From Endozoicomonas sp. 8E (GTDB lineage Bacteria; Pseudomonadota; Gammaproteobacteria; Pseudomonadales; Endozoicomonadaceae), in assembly GCF_032883915.1 (NCBI RefSeq), contig NZ_CP120717.1:5534501-5598500 (forward strand): a DNA stretch of 64,000 nt, given 5' to 3'. A program made the translations under genes and the position numbers. The notes under the pieces are model-generated. The model ran no database searches. It was not told the DNA's origin and was given only the letters and a program-made list of their open reading frames with translations. Positions 1 to 9,309 of the stretch are shown here, piece after piece (positions within the stretch are counted from its first letter, which is position 1; the number at the start of each line of letters is the position of its first letter).

Positions 1-1343
1 AAACCCAACACCGACAGAGTACAGCCCCGACCAGAGTTTTTAATACCTGTCCAGGCCAGAGCAGGGTCAAGATAGTCACAGCGATTGACAAAGAAAGTGC
101 CGGTTTGAACCTGACGACCCAACTCAACCGCCCGCTCAATATCCCTTGAGAAAATGGCGGCAGTCAGTCCAAATTCACTGTCGTTCATCAGGCTGATCGC
201 TTCTTCATCTGAGGAAACTTTTTGAATCCCTAAAACAGGACCGAAACTTTCTTCAGTCATCACTCGCATAGCGTGATTTACCTGAGTCAGCAGCTGGGGA
301 GCAAGATAGGGAGTGCCTGGCTCATGCTTTGAAAACAAGGCCGGATCGATATGAGCAACGGCCCCCTGTGAAACAGCTTCGTCCACCTGCCCCCTGACAA
401 AGTCCGCAGCACTGCTTTTCACCAGAGGGCCCAGAGTGGTTTCAGGATCATCGGGTCGTCCGAGACGGTATTGCTTCACCAGCGCAACCGCTTTTTCAAC
501 AAATGCATCATAAATAGCTTCATGCACATAGAGCCTTTCTATGCCACAGCAGGACTGACCGGAGTTAAAGAAAGCACCGTCTATCACCGTGTCTGTTGCT
601 GCATCCAGATCAGCATCCGCTCTGATATAAGCGGGATCTTTGCCACCAAGCTCCAGACCCATACCGATGAATCGTCCGGCAGCCGCCTTTTCTACTGTGG
701 CTCCTGCAGGTACTGAGCCAGTAAATGCCACATGCTTGATGGCGTCACACTGAATCAGGTACTCGGTGTTCTCATGGGACATATGCAGATACTGAAAAAG
801 CCCTTCAGGCAGACCCGCTTCCAGAAAGGCTTCTACCATGCGCTCGGCACAAAGCGGGGTTTGAGCGGAATGTTTCAGAAGCACAGCATTACCGGCCAGC
901 AGGGCTGGCATAATGCTGTTGATTGCGGTGAGGTAGGGATAATTCCAGGGCGCTATGACCAGCACAACACCCAGAGCTTCCTTGCAGATATAACGGGTAA
1001 AGCCTTCTTTTTCAGGAATTGTGACGGGCTTCAGTGCTTCACTTGAAGCTTCAATCATATAGCGGGCACGCTCTTCAAACCCTGCTACTTCACCGGCAGC
1101 GTATTTGACAGGCCTGCCCATCTGCCAGGTAATTTCACTGGCAATGTCGTCTTTCTGGCTGACAAAGTAATCCACCGCTTTGCTGCAGATGTTTTGCCGC
1201 TCTTCCAGAGCAAGACTCTGCCAGTCAAGCTGAGCTTTCTCAGCCTTTGCCAACGCTTGACTAATGTCTGAAACATCAGACAGTGGACGTTCAGCAACCA
1301 CCGAACCATCCACCGGCGAAAGGGTAATCTGTATATTATTCAT
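1..1343 (-). CDS. NAD(P)-dependent aldehyde dehydrogenase, 3' end beyond window
   Basis: Oxidises an aldehyde to the acid with NAD(P). The frame is open from an ATG at 1343 to the window edge, about 447 residues, so only the C-terminal tail is missing. Family motifs are visible: APWNYP near residue 131, cofactor-loop FTGS near 207, the general-base glutamate in ELGGK near 231 and the catalytic cysteine in GQSCC near 262. It starts 23 bases after the stop of the glutamine-synthetase-like gene and is probably the last visible gene of the permease-ligase-dehydrogenase operon. From that context its substrate is probably a gamma-glutamylated amino-aldehyde or a small aldehyde from amine breakdown. 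The exact substrate cannot be read from the sequence. An insertion sequence in the first gene of the operon may reduce its transcription. Confidence 0.9.
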   Translation of the reverse strand, partial: MNNIQITLSPVDGSVVAERPLSDVSDISQALAKAEKAQLDWQSLALEERQNICSKAVDYFVSQKDDIASEITWQMGRPVKYAAGEVAGFEERARYMIEASSEALKPVTIPEKEGFTRYICKEALGVVLVIAPWNYPYLTAINSIMPALLAGNAVLLKHSAQTPLCAERMVEAFLEAGLPEGLFQYLHMSHENTEYLIQCDAIKHVAFTGSVPAGATVEKAAAGRFIGMGLELGGKDPAYIRADADLDAATDTVIDGAFFNSGQSCCGIERLYVHEAIYDAFVEKAVALVKQYRLGRPDDPETTLGPLVKSSAADFVRGQVDEAVSQGAVAHIDPALFSKHEPGTPYLAPQLLTQVNHAMRVMTEESFGPVLGIQKVSSDEEAISLMNDSEFGLTAAIFSRDIERAVELGRQVQTGTFFVNRCDYLDPALAWTGIKNSGRGCTLSVLG

Positions 1344-1366
1344 TGTTTTAAATCCGTTGGAAGTGA

Positions 1367-2740
1367 TCAGATAATTTCGAAATAACGATCCATTTCCCAA
1401 TCCGTAATATGCTTTCTGAACTCTCGTTCTTCCCACTCTCTGGAAGCAGCGTAGTGTTCGACAAAAGCGTCACCCAACATCGTTCGGGCGGCTTCGGATT
1501 GCTTGAATTTTTGGGCTGCGTCCCAGAGCGTTGATGGAAGTGCATATTCAGGTGGGTGCCCCTGGTCGTAGGCATTACCTTTCACCTGATCCTCAGGCTC
1601 CCATTGGTGAATAATGCCCTGAAGACCAGAAGCCAGAGCAGCGGAAAGGGAAAGATAAGGGTTAGCATCCGCAGAGCCCAGCCGGTACTCCACTCTCTGT
1701 GACTTTTCTGAGCCCGGAATGACACGCAGTGCGGTGGTTCGGTTTTCAACCCCCCAGGTCGCGTCGGTAGGTGCCCAGAAGCCGGGAATGAGTCGGGTGT
1801 AACTATTGACGGTAGGGGCCAACATCGGCAGGAATTCAGGCATTAATCGCTGCAAACCGGCAATAAAGTGCCTCTGTGTCTGGCTGATGTTGTGTTTCTG
1901 GCTGGGATCAAAGAACGCCGACCGCCCATCCTTTTTGTTGAACAACGACAAATGAATATGACCGCTCTGCCCCGGATAATCCGGTGACCACTTGGCCATA
2001 AAAGTGGCCATCAGTTCATTTCGCTGTGCCAGCACTTTCATAAACGTTTTAAACAGTGCGGCTTTGTCTGCGGCGTTTTCAGCAGTGTCAACGGCAATGG
2101 CAGCTTCGACCACGCCCGGTCCGGTTTCTGTATGAATGCCTTCGATGGGAAAGTCCATTACTTCGGCCATTTCCAGTATCTGGTGATAAAGATCGGAATG
2201 CACCGAGTTTCTTATCATCGAATAACCAAACCAGTCAGGCGTCAATGGTTTGAGGTTTCGAAAACCTTTTTCCCGAACCGATTCCGGTGTCTCCTGGAAC
2301 ATAAAAAACTCATATTCCAGCGCCGCACGGGCATCAAAACCCATATCGGCTGCTTTTTCTATCACCCTTCTCAATGTCCCGCGCGGACAGAGCGCTTCTG
2401 ACTGCCCCTTGAACTCTGCGATGAACAATAGCATGCCATTTTCAAATGGGATCTCCCGGCAGGAATGGGGCAAGATGCGGACGGGAGCATCAGGGTATCC
2501 GGTATGCCAGCCTGTGTATTTTACATTGTCATAGAGCTGGTCTTTACTGTCCCAGCCAAGGATCACATCACAAAAGGCAAAGCCGCTTTCCAGAGCTGAA
2601 AAAAACTTGGCCTTGCTCATGTATTTGCCAAGCATGATCCCGTCATTATCGAAAAGACCGACCTTAACGTGCGAGAGTCCCCTCTCTTCAACAATCTTTT
2701 TGGCATCATCAATGGTTCTGACATCTCTGGGGTTGTGCAT
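1367..2740 (-). CDS. Glutamine-synthetase-like gamma-glutamyl-amine ligase
   Basis: A 457-residue class III glutamine-synthetase-like protein of the PuuA/GlnA4 type, which joins the gamma-carboxyl of glutamate to an amine using ATP. Visible catalytic-domain motifs are the QSGHIHLS metal/ATP loop, NSYTRLIPGFWAP with the glutamate/ATP-binding arginine, and NRTTALRVIP. The N-terminal beta-grasp region reads GLFDNDGIMLGKYMSKAKF, as in the gamma-glutamyl ligases rather than in GlnA. The ATG at 2740 lies 61 bases after the permease stop, and the stop is 23 bases before the dehydrogenase start, so the three look co-transcribed. Beside an ethanolamine-type permease the likely substrate is ethanolamine, as for Streptomyces GlnA4, but putrescine or another amine is possible. 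No PuuB or PuuD partner is seen in the window. Confidence 0.85.
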   Translation of the reverse strand: MHNPRDVRTIDDAKKIVEERGLSHVKVGLFDNDGIMLGKYMSKAKFFSALESGFAFCDVILGWDSKDQLYDNVKYTGWHTGYPDAPVRILPHSCREIPFENGMLLFIAEFKGQSEALCPRGTLRRVIEKAADMGFDARAALEYEFFMFQETPESVREKGFRNLKPLTPDWFGYSMIRNSVHSDLYHQILEMAEVMDFPIEGIHTETGPGVVEAAIAVDTAENAADKAALFKTFMKVLAQRNELMATFMAKWSPDYPGQSGHIHLSLFNKKDGRSAFFDPSQKHNISQTQRHFIAGLQRLMPEFLPMLAPTVNSYTRLIPGFWAPTDATWGVENRTTALRVIPGSEKSQRVEYRLGSADANPYLSLSAALASGLQGIIHQWEPEDQVKGNAYDQGHPPEYALPSTLWDAAQKFKQSEAARTMLGDAFVEHYAASREWEEREFRKHITDWEMDRYFEII

Positions 2741-2801
2741 ATTTGATACTCGTTTTTCTCAGGCTTTTCAGGAGTCAGGCACCGGAAAGGTGCCCAACCA
2801 A

Positions 2802-3998
2802 TCAGCTCAGCTCAGACTCAGCTTTGGTAATAGCTTCGAATTCTTCTTCTGGCGCTTTAGCCACCAGGTGTTGTCGGCTATATAAACCGAAATAAGCCAC
2901 CATGACAGCGTAGAAAACCGCAGACCAGAAAGCAGCTTCCCTGCTCACCAGAAAGGTAGAGATAAAGGCAATAATGGCAAGAGCAAAAGCGATACCTGAC
3001 GTTATGATGCCGCCCGGCGTCTTATAAGGACGTTCCAGCTCTGGCTCTTTAACTCGCAGGATAATATGAGACAGCGTCATCATGGCGTAGGAGATAGTGG
3101 CACCAAAAACGGCCATAGTGATCATCAGATCACCTTCTCCGGTCAATGACAGCAGGAAGCCAATGATTCCCGGAATAACCAGGGCCATTGCAGGCACTTT
3201 TCGCTGACCGGTTTTTGATAAAAAGCGAGGTAAATAGCCGGCTCTGGACAAAGCAAATACCTGTCGGGAATAAGCATAAATGATAGAAAAGAAGGAGGCG
3301 ATCAGACCGGCAAGCCCAACAAAGTTTACAAAGGTCGCCATGTAAGAACCTTTACCATAGACCTGTTGCAAAGCCCCTACCAGTGGAGCAGCATGATCCT
3401 TCATGTATTCAGCGCCTACTGCGCCGGGGGCCAGAACCAGCACCAGCCCTCCAAACAACAACAATAGGGCCATGGCGGTGATAATCCCTCTGGGCATATC
3501 CCTCTTGGGATCAGTGGCTTCTTCCGCCGCCAGGGGAACACCCTCTACCGCCAAAAACAGCCACATGGCAAATGGGATGGCAGCCCAGATACCGATATAA
3601 CCTTCGGGCAGGAAAGTTGAAGCGCCGTTAGCTTCTGCATTGACGGCGATATCAAACAGGTTGTCGACGTTGAAGGCAGGAATCATTCCCAGGATAAACA
3701 CGACTATGGCTAAACATGCCAGACCGGTAATCACCATCATGATTTTCAGAGCTTCTCCAGCCCCCAAAAGGTGCAAACCAATAAAGGCAGCATAGAAGGC
3801 ACCGTAAACCAGGGGCCCATCCCAACCAAAAAGTTCGTTCACATATCCGCCTATAAAAACAGCTATCGCCGCAGGCGCGATCGCATATTCAAGAAGTATG
3901 GCGGTGCCTGTCAGATACCCTCCCCAGGGACCCATTGCCCGACGGGCATAGGAGTAGCCGCCACCTGCAGTAGGTAATGAAGAAGACAGCTCAGCCAA
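2802..3998 (-). pseudogene. Ethanolamine permease, C-terminal fragment cut by IS
   Basis: The C-terminal roughly 397 residues of an APC-superfamily permease close to the ethanolamine permease (Eat) group. The fragment begins at AELSSSLPTAGGGYSYARRA, the conserved end of TM2 and loop, and holds about ten further hydrophobic segments and a hydrophilic tail. The matching N-terminal 85 residues lie at 5668-5921 beyond an insertion sequence. Removing the element and one copy of the GCCAA repeat joins the frames as MVLSLAELSSS, which fits the family. The permease would bring amine into the cytoplasm for the two downstream enzymes. The fragment could start at a TTG inside the duplication, but it lacks TM1-2 and is most likely inactive. 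Confidence 0.9.
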
Positions 3999-4029
3999 CG
4001 GTAACTTTCAAGGTAGATGTCGCCTCAAC

Positions 4030-5097
4030 TTATGCAGCTAAATCACAATGCTGCTGATTCTCTGATCGCTCAGGGTTAAGCCACACCTCTACCGGTAATT
4101 GCCAGTTTCTGGTTTCACGGCTTCCCCATCGCTCAGGGTGTTGCTCTTTTGCTTTACGGTAAACTCTTTCACGATTCAGAACCCTTTTCTGAGCCTTCCC
4201 TGTATGTCTGTCGTAGGGGGTCTGGAACTTGATGCCACTGTGCTTATGCTCCATGTTGTACCAGTTTACGAACCCGTACACCCACTTTCTGGCTGACTCC
4301 AGACTGGAGAAGTGATTCGGATACCCGGGACGATATTTCATGGTTCTGAAGCCTGACTCTGAGTATGAGTTATCGTTACTTACGCGCGGCCTGCTGAACG
4401 ATGTCTGTACTCCTAGCTGCTGAAGAGTACTCAGCATGGTCGCCCCTTTCATTGGGCTGCCATTATCGGAGTGCAGAACCAGTGGTTGCTCCTGAAGGCT
4501 GATTTTATTCTGCATGAAAGCTTTGCGGATCATCTGAGCAGCCAGATCAGAGGACTCCCTCTCATGGACTTCCCAGGTCACAATCATGCGGCTATAGACG
4601 TCCAGAACCAAATAGAGATAATAATATTTACCCCTGATCGGCGACCCCAAAAATGTTATATCCCACGACCAGAGCTGATTCGGAGCCGTAGCCCGATGCG
4701 ATGTCGGCTTCCGCTTTGCGGGCTTCTGACTGCGACCGCGATGATGCTGTTGATTATGGGCCTTCAGCACTCGATAAAAGCTTGACTCAGAAGCCATATA
4801 AACACCTTCGTCGGCCAGTGTCGGTACAATTTGGCATGGCGACTTACTTTTGAATCGCTCGCTGTTACAGACTTTCAGAATCTCGTTTTGCTCACTCTTG
4901 GTTAGTTGGTTGGCAGGCATTGTCCGGTCTGCGTATTGACGCTGATCTTCCCGCACCTGTTCTACATCTTTTTGCCAGCGCTGAACCGTGCGTATCGACA
5001 GGTTGAGCGCAGCACAGGCTTTCACTTTACGTGCACCCTGTGAAACAGCTTCCTGGATTAAAGCAACGGCTTCCTTGCGATCAGGGAGAGGAATCAA
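4030..5097 (-). CDS. IS3-like transposase OrfB (DDE integrase domain)
   Basis: A 355-residue protein with a rve integrase catalytic core. It shows NQLWSWDITFL (first Asp), LVLHSDNGSPM (second Asp) and DNSYSESGFRTMKYR (Glu), the DDE triad of IS3-type OrfB. The N-terminal third has a helix-turn-helix (LNLSIRTVQRWQKD) and an HTH_21-like linker. Its nominal start is a TTG that overlaps the OrfA stop. It is more likely made mainly as an OrfAB fusion by -1 frameshifting, because the OrfB frame stays open back to the AAAAAAG heptamer. Confidence 0.9.
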   Translation of the reverse strand: MIPLPDRKEAVALIQEAVSQGARKVKACAALNLSIRTVQRWQKDVEQVREDQRQYADRTMPANQLTKSEQNEILKVCNSERFKSKSPCQIVPTLADEGVYMASESSFYRVLKAHNQQHHRGRSQKPAKRKPTSHRATAPNQLWSWDITFLGSPIRGKYYYLYLVLDVYSRMIVTWEVHERESSDLAAQMIRKAFMQNKISLQEQPLVLHSDNGSPMKGATMLSTLQQLGVQTSFSRPRVSNDNSYSESGFRTMKYRPGYPNHFSSLESARKWVYGFVNWYNMEHKHSGIKFQTPYDRHTGKAQKRVLNRERVYRKAKEQHPERWGSRETRNWQLPVEVWLNPERSENQQHCDLAA

Positions 5098-5591
5098 TCG
5101 TCCTCGCGCTCCCCCCAGATCGCGTTTGCCTTTTTTGTTAGAACCAACAGTGCTGCGGTTTCAGCAAGTGCCTTGTCTTTGCGTTTGAGTTCTTTTTCCA
5201 GTTTCTGGATGCGCTTCTTGTCATCTCGTCTGGCAGCGGCCTGTACCTGACGGGATTCAGCAGGCTTTGTGCTGCCTGCGATAAAATCAGCTTTCCACTG
5301 CTGCAAGTCTTCGTAGTAGAGACCCTTCTTACGACAGTATTCGGATAGCTCTGTTGTGTTCATGTTGGCGGTTTCCATCAGAACCGCGAACTTGTTTTCA
5401 GCACTCCACTGCTGAGGATTCTTACCATCACCGGGCACGGCTACACCTTGCGCTTTTGCCTGTTTGCGCCAAGTATACAGGGTTGCATCATTAATGCCGG
5501 TTTCTCTTTTAAGCTGAGCCACGGAAACATTATTTGGCGGCATCATCTTCTGGATAATGGACTCTTTCATTTCTTTGGAGTAGCGAGTCAT
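5094..5591 (-). CDS. IS3-like transposase OrfA (HTH protein)
   Basis: A 165-residue protein with an N-terminal helix-turn-helix (VSVAQLKRETGINDATLYTWRKQ) that would bind the element ends, and a second segment followed by a basic coiled-coil-like region (KRIQKLEKELKRKDKALAETAAL) typical of IS3 OrfA leucine zippers. It begins at an ATG at 5591, close to the right inverted repeat. It ends four bases inside OrfB and carries the in-frame A_AAA_AAG slippery site fourteen codons before its stop. Confidence 0.88.
   Translation of the reverse strand: MTRYSKEMKESIIQKMMPPNNVSVAQLKRETGINDATLYTWRKQAKAQGVAVPGDGKNPQQWSAENKFAVLMETANMNTTELSEYCRKKGLYYEDLQQWKADFIAGSTKPAESRQVQAAARRDDKKRIQKLEKELKRKDKALAETAALLVLTKKANAIWGEREDD
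5130..5136 (-). other. Programmed -1 frameshift heptamer A_AAA_AAG
   Basis: On the minus strand the OrfA codons ACA AAA AAG form the heptamer A AAA AAG in the correct phase for -1 slippage. After slipping, the ribosome would read GGC AAA CGC and run without a stop into the OrfB frame (TTG ATT CCT). This is the standard way IS3-family elements make the fused transposase. Activity was not tested. Confidence 0.7.
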
Positions 5592-5667
5592 AACAGCCTC
5601 TTTTTGTATGCTCTCAATTATTGAGAGTCATGAATCAAAAGAGGCGACATCTATCCTGACATAGGGG

Positions 5668-5921
5668 GCCAATGACAGCACCATAGAGGTATACATAATA
5701 GCCATGACAAGGGTGGCCAGGAGCATGCCACCAAAACCGCCCTGTTCCAGCCCGAAGTTCCAACCGGCAAAATCTCCGGAAATAACGTAGGAAACCCCGA
5801 GTCCAGCCAGAACCAGCCAGCCCGCTGCTCCTTTCTTAAGCTGTCTCTGCTTCAGATAATCATCAGAAACCTGCTCATATTCAACGGAACGGGTTGTTGG
5901 AAGCGAACTCGTGTCGAGCAT
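5668..5921 (-). pseudogene. Ethanolamine permease, N-terminal fragment cut by IS
   Basis: The first 85 or so residues of the permease whose remainder lies at 2802-3998. It contains a short cytoplasmic N-terminus, LKKGAAGWLVLAGLGVSYVI (TM1) and GGMLLATLVMAIMYTSMVLS (TM2), then reads out into the element and stops at 5628. The ATG at 5921 has an AAGG eight bases upstream. The GCCAA repeat at 5668-5672 is the right copy of the target duplication. This fragment holds the start of the operon, so its promoter should lie just upstream, between 5921 and 6100. Confidence 0.88.
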
Positions 5922-6198
5922 GTGTAGTACCTTTTCTTAAAGCCATCCTGTTAGCTCACTTATGCTATTAATACCCCAGATAGCATAGTGAGAAAGTTCA
6001 GATGCTGTTAAGCAACTATCAGGCCAGAAACTCTTAACGTATCCCCGGGATGATCCACTTCCTGTCATAACCCGTAACAGAGTTATAACTTAAAAATATG
6101 ACTGAAGGTGTAATTGAGACTATGAAAATCCAGCACAATCAGAGCCAGCATTCATTAACATATTTCGGGGGTGGGCTGGATTTCCAGCTCGTACTGCT

Positions 6199-7617
6199 AT
6201 GAGTCGAACACTGGTCTGGTTCAGAAGCGATCTGAGAGTAAGTGACAACCCTGCTCTATACCACAGCGCAGACAAAAATGAAGTTATAGCTGTCTATTGT
6301 CTGTGCCCGGATCAGTGGCAGGAGCACAATGACAGTCCGAACAAGCTCTGGTTCTGGATGCAGAATCTCAAACAGCTGGAACAGTCTCTTAATAGACTCA
6401 ACATTCCATTGATAGTCATCCAGTCTCTCCGCTTTGAACACTGTGCCCAACAACTGTTGCAGATGGCCCGGCAGCTACAGTGCGATGGCATAAGCTTTAA
6501 TAACGAACATGGGCTCAATGAAGAAAACAGGGACAAGGCTGTAGAGCAAACATTTATCGGGCAACAGCTAGAGTGCCTGCGCTTTTCTGACCAGACCCTG
6601 ATCCCCCCCGGTCAACTGTTGAATGGCAGCGGTGATTATTTCAAAGTTTTCACGCCCTTTAAAAAAGCCCTCTATCGAACCCTTAACCCGCATCAGATTC
6701 AGCCACTGGCTGCGCCTGAAAAACAAAAGCCCTTGAAGCTGCCTGAAGTTGAGACAGTCGACTATCAAAATCTGTTTACGCCCGTAGAAGGTCTGCAAAA
6801 ACTCTGGCCCGCTGGTGAGGAGGAAGCAGCAAACCGGCTCAAAGCATTTATTGAGTCTCACGGTGAAGGTTATAAAAAGTTCCGGGATTTTCCGGGTATT
6901 GATGCCACCAGCACCCTTTCACCCTATCTGGTTTCAGGAACAGTCTCCCTCAGACAGTGTTTTTATGCTGCCCTTCAAGCCAACAATGGCGAAATGGATT
7001 CAGGAAGTGATGGCCTGCAATGCTGGATGAGTGAGTTAATCTGGCGGGAGTTTTACAAACATATTTTGCATGGATTCCCCAGACTCTCCAGAGGCAGGGC
7101 ATTCATTACGGAAACCGAACATCTGCCCTGGAATCAGGATAAACAGGCATTCAATGCCTGGTGCAAAGGTGAGACCGGTTTTCCATTGGTCGATGCAGCC
7201 ATGAAGCAATTGCTGAGTACCGGCTGGATGCACAACCGTCTGAGAATGGTCACGGCCATGTTCCTGACCAAAAATCTGATGATTGACTGGCGCCTCGGGG
7301 AAACTTTCTTTATGCAGCATCTGATCGATGGTGATCTGTCTGCCAACAACGGTGGCTGGCAATGGTCTGCCAGCACTGGCACCGATGCGGCCCCCTATTT
7401 CAGAATGTTTAACCCTGTCAGTCAGTCCGAGAAATTTGATTCACAAGGTCAGTTTATTCGCCACTGGCTACCCCAGCTGGACAAACTCAGTGGTAAGGAG
7501 ATTCACGCCCCCTGGCAAAAAGATACTCATGAGATTGACTACCCAGCACCGATTGTTGACCTCAAAGCATCCAGAGCAAAAGTACTCTCTGCTTTCAAGG
7601 CGCTGAAGCAGCCATAA
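6199..7617 (+). CDS. phrB: Deoxyribodipyrimidine photolyase
   Basis: Light-driven FAD enzyme that splits cyclobutane pyrimidine dimers in DNA. The 472 residues match the class I CPD photolyase length. The N-terminal Rossmann-like antenna domain begins RTLVWFRSDLRVSDNPAL. The FAD domain shows ELIWREFYKHIL near residue 281 and NNGGWQWSASTGTDAAPYFR near residue 383, followed by FNPVSQSEKFD. The start is the only ATG near the conserved N-terminus, and the ribosome site is weak. It is followed on the same strand by a small membrane protein and a DUF523-DUF1722 protein. In E. coli phrB is likewise next to the DUF1722 gene ybgA, so the grouping is an old one. Confidence 0.95.
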   Translation: MSRTLVWFRSDLRVSDNPALYHSADKNEVIAVYCLCPDQWQEHNDSPNKLWFWMQNLKQLEQSLNRLNIPLIVIQSLRFEHCAQQLLQMARQLQCDGISFNNEHGLNEENRDKAVEQTFIGQQLECLRFSDQTLIPPGQLLNGSGDYFKVFTPFKKALYRTLNPHQIQPLAAPEKQKPLKLPEVETVDYQNLFTPVEGLQKLWPAGEEEAANRLKAFIESHGEGYKKFRDFPGIDATSTLSPYLVSGTVSLRQCFYAALQANNGEMDSGSDGLQCWMSELIWREFYKHILHGFPRLSRGRAFITETEHLPWNQDKQAFNAWCKGETGFPLVDAAMKQLLSTGWMHNRLRMVTAMFLTKNLMIDWRLGETFFMQHLIDGDLSANNGGWQWSASTGTDAAPYFRMFNPVSQSEKFDSQGQFIRHWLPQLDKLSGKEIHAPWQKDTHEIDYPAPIVDLKASRAKVLSAFKALKQP

Positions 7618-7797
7618 GAATTTCAGTAGGGCGAGTCAGCTTTTTTTGTTGGATTTGAGCGACGATTAGTACACCTGTCTGAGCAATTCTTCAGGTCAAT
7701 TTTGCCTGATAACTCATGCTGCTTATAACGCCTCTGAATTTGCGGGTTATGACGGTCGACTACTAGACTACGAGATTATGGTCTTTTGAGGATAATC

Positions 7798-7992
7798 ATG
7801 ACTGATGTCAAAACTGCTTCATCCATATTGCCTCTCTGGAAACGGTGCCTGATTACCCTTGCAGTGATGTTGGTGGCAAGTTTTTTAATCGGTTTATTGT
7901 TTCGTAGTATATTCGGTTTTTCCCTGCCCGATTATATGTCCGGGGTGGTCGGTGGTTTCTCAGCGATATTGATCTGGGAGTTTCTCAAGTAA
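7798..7992 (+). CDS. Small two-helix membrane protein
   Basis: A 64-residue protein if it begins at the ATG at 7798, which has GAGGA at 7788-7792; an in-frame TTG at 7786 would overlap that site. It has two hydrophobic stretches (CLITLAVMLVASFLIGLLF and YMSGVVGGFSAILIWEFL) joined by a short polar turn, so it is probably an inner-membrane hairpin. Family not recognised. It lies between the photolyase and the DUF523-DUF1722 gene, 180 bases after the former and 239 before the latter, so co-transcription is uncertain. Confidence 0.6.
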   Translation: MTDVKTASSILPLWKRCLITLAVMLVASFLIGLLFRSIFGFSLPDYMSGVVGGFSAILIWEFLK

Positions 7993-8231
7993 GTGTAACC
8001 CGGGCTTTTGTTATTACCGGTGTAGTATCGTTGGCTTTGTACGTATGCGGTATTATATTAGCCTTCCATACTGACATTTATACCCGGACCTCACAGGGAG
8101 CTTACAAAAGAAAAGATGGCCGTTCTTTCTGGAGCCCGGTTCGAACTTCCTCACAGTCCGACAGGCTCCCGGGGATTTGCCTTAAAAATAAGTTACATTG
8201 AAAGCAAAGGGATAAAAGAAGGAAGTGTTAA

Positions 8232-9206
8232 ATGGCCATTGTCTCCATTCCAGAACCTGAAAAAGAGATCAAACTCGGCATCAGCGCCTGCCTGATGGGT
8301 CAAAAAGTCCGATACGATGGTGGACACAAGCGCTCTTCATTCTGCATGAATACCCTGAGCCAGTACTTCCACTTCGAGCCAGTCTGCCCCGAAGTGGCCA
8401 TTGGACTCGGCACCCCCAGAGAGCCCATTCGTCTGGTTGGGGATATCCAACAGGTTCGGGTTGTGGGTACAGACCATCCGGATGTCGACGTTACCGATCA
8501 GCTGACGGATTATGGCTACAAGAAAGCCAGAGAATTAACCGATATCAGTGGCTACATCCTGATGCAAAAATCCCCCAGCTGCGGTATGGAAAGGGTCAAG
8601 GTGTACCATGAAAACGGCTGCCCTTCCGGCGTCAGTTCAGCCGGTGCCTATGCCAGGGCTCTGATGGAAGCGCAACCTCTACTGCCGGTAGAGGAGGAAG
8701 GCCGACTCCATGATCCCGTTTTAAGGGAAAATTTCTTCACCCGGGTCTATGCCTACCACCGCTGGCACAACGAAGTGCTGAACAACCCCAGTCATGCCGC
8801 TGTGGTCCATTTCCACTCTACCCACAAATATATGATCATGGCTCACAACCCCAGTGATTATACGGCTCTGGGAAAACTGGTTGCCAAAGGTGGCAAGCTG
8901 GAACTGGAATCTTTGCTGGCACAATACTTCGAAGAATTCATGAACACCCTGAAAAAAAGAGCTAACCGCAAGTCCCACACCAATACCATGTTGCACATTC
9001 TGGGGTATGTGAAAAAGACCGTGGATACCAAAGAGCGAAACCAGTTTCTCAAGCTGGTCGAGGAGTACCGCCAGGGTATATTGCCATTAGTGGTTCCAAT
9101 GACCATGCTCCGTCATTTCATTGAAAATCATGGTAACGATTACATCCAGGAACAAACCTATCTTAACCCTCATCCTGATCAATTAGGACTCAGGAATCAG
9201 ATCTGA
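8232..9206 (+). CDS. DUF523-DUF1722 (YbgA-like) protein
   Basis: A 324-residue fusion. The N-terminal DUF523 part (about residues 10-165) has the cysteine motifs GISACLMGQKVRYDGGHK, PVCPEVAIGLGTPR and QKSPSCGM. The C-terminal DUF1722 part (about 195-310) includes HSTHKYMIMAHNP and the LRHFIENH end region. A good ribosome site (GAAGGAAG) precedes the ATG. The biochemical role is not established. In E. coli the DUF1722 protein YbgA is encoded beside phrB, and here it again follows a photolyase, which hints at a light- or DNA-repair-related role. The conserved cysteines could bind a metal or iron-sulfur cluster (inference). Confidence 0.85.
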   Translation: MAIVSIPEPEKEIKLGISACLMGQKVRYDGGHKRSSFCMNTLSQYFHFEPVCPEVAIGLGTPREPIRLVGDIQQVRVVGTDHPDVDVTDQLTDYGYKKARELTDISGYILMQKSPSCGMERVKVYHENGCPSGVSSAGAYARALMEAQPLLPVEEEGRLHDPVLRENFFTRVYAYHRWHNEVLNNPSHAAVVHFHSTHKYMIMAHNPSDYTALGKLVAKGGKLELESLLAQYFEEFMNTLKKRANRKSHTNTMLHILGYVKKTVDTKERNQFLKLVEEYRQGILPLVVPMTMLRHFIENHGNDYIQEQTYLNPHPDQLGLRNQI

Positions 9207-9309
9207 ATTCTGTCGCTCCACAGTAAAAGCCAGGCACAAGTGTCTGGCGCTGAGCAACGAACGGTGAAACAGAAACCTTCTTGAGCGGTCAAGAATCCCC
9301 TCCCAATAG

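Larger units (their letters stand above)
3999..5667 (-). mobile_element. IS3-like insertion sequence, 1669 bp
   Basis: A complete two-ORF insertion sequence inside the permease gene. It is flanked by the direct repeat GCCAA at 3994-3998 and 5668-5672, the apparent target duplication. The terminal inverted repeats are imperfect: 3999-4026 and 5641-5667 share TAGATGTCGCCTC and its complement exactly at their inner ends and diverge outward. OrfA and OrfB overlap by four bases and are linked by a -1 frameshift heptamer. Both ORFs are uninterrupted, so the element may still be active and its insertion recent. The family was judged from the OrfA helix-turn-helix and the OrfB rve DDE domain. The ends do not show the TG...CA typical of IS3, so the subgroup is uncertain. 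Confidence 0.88.
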
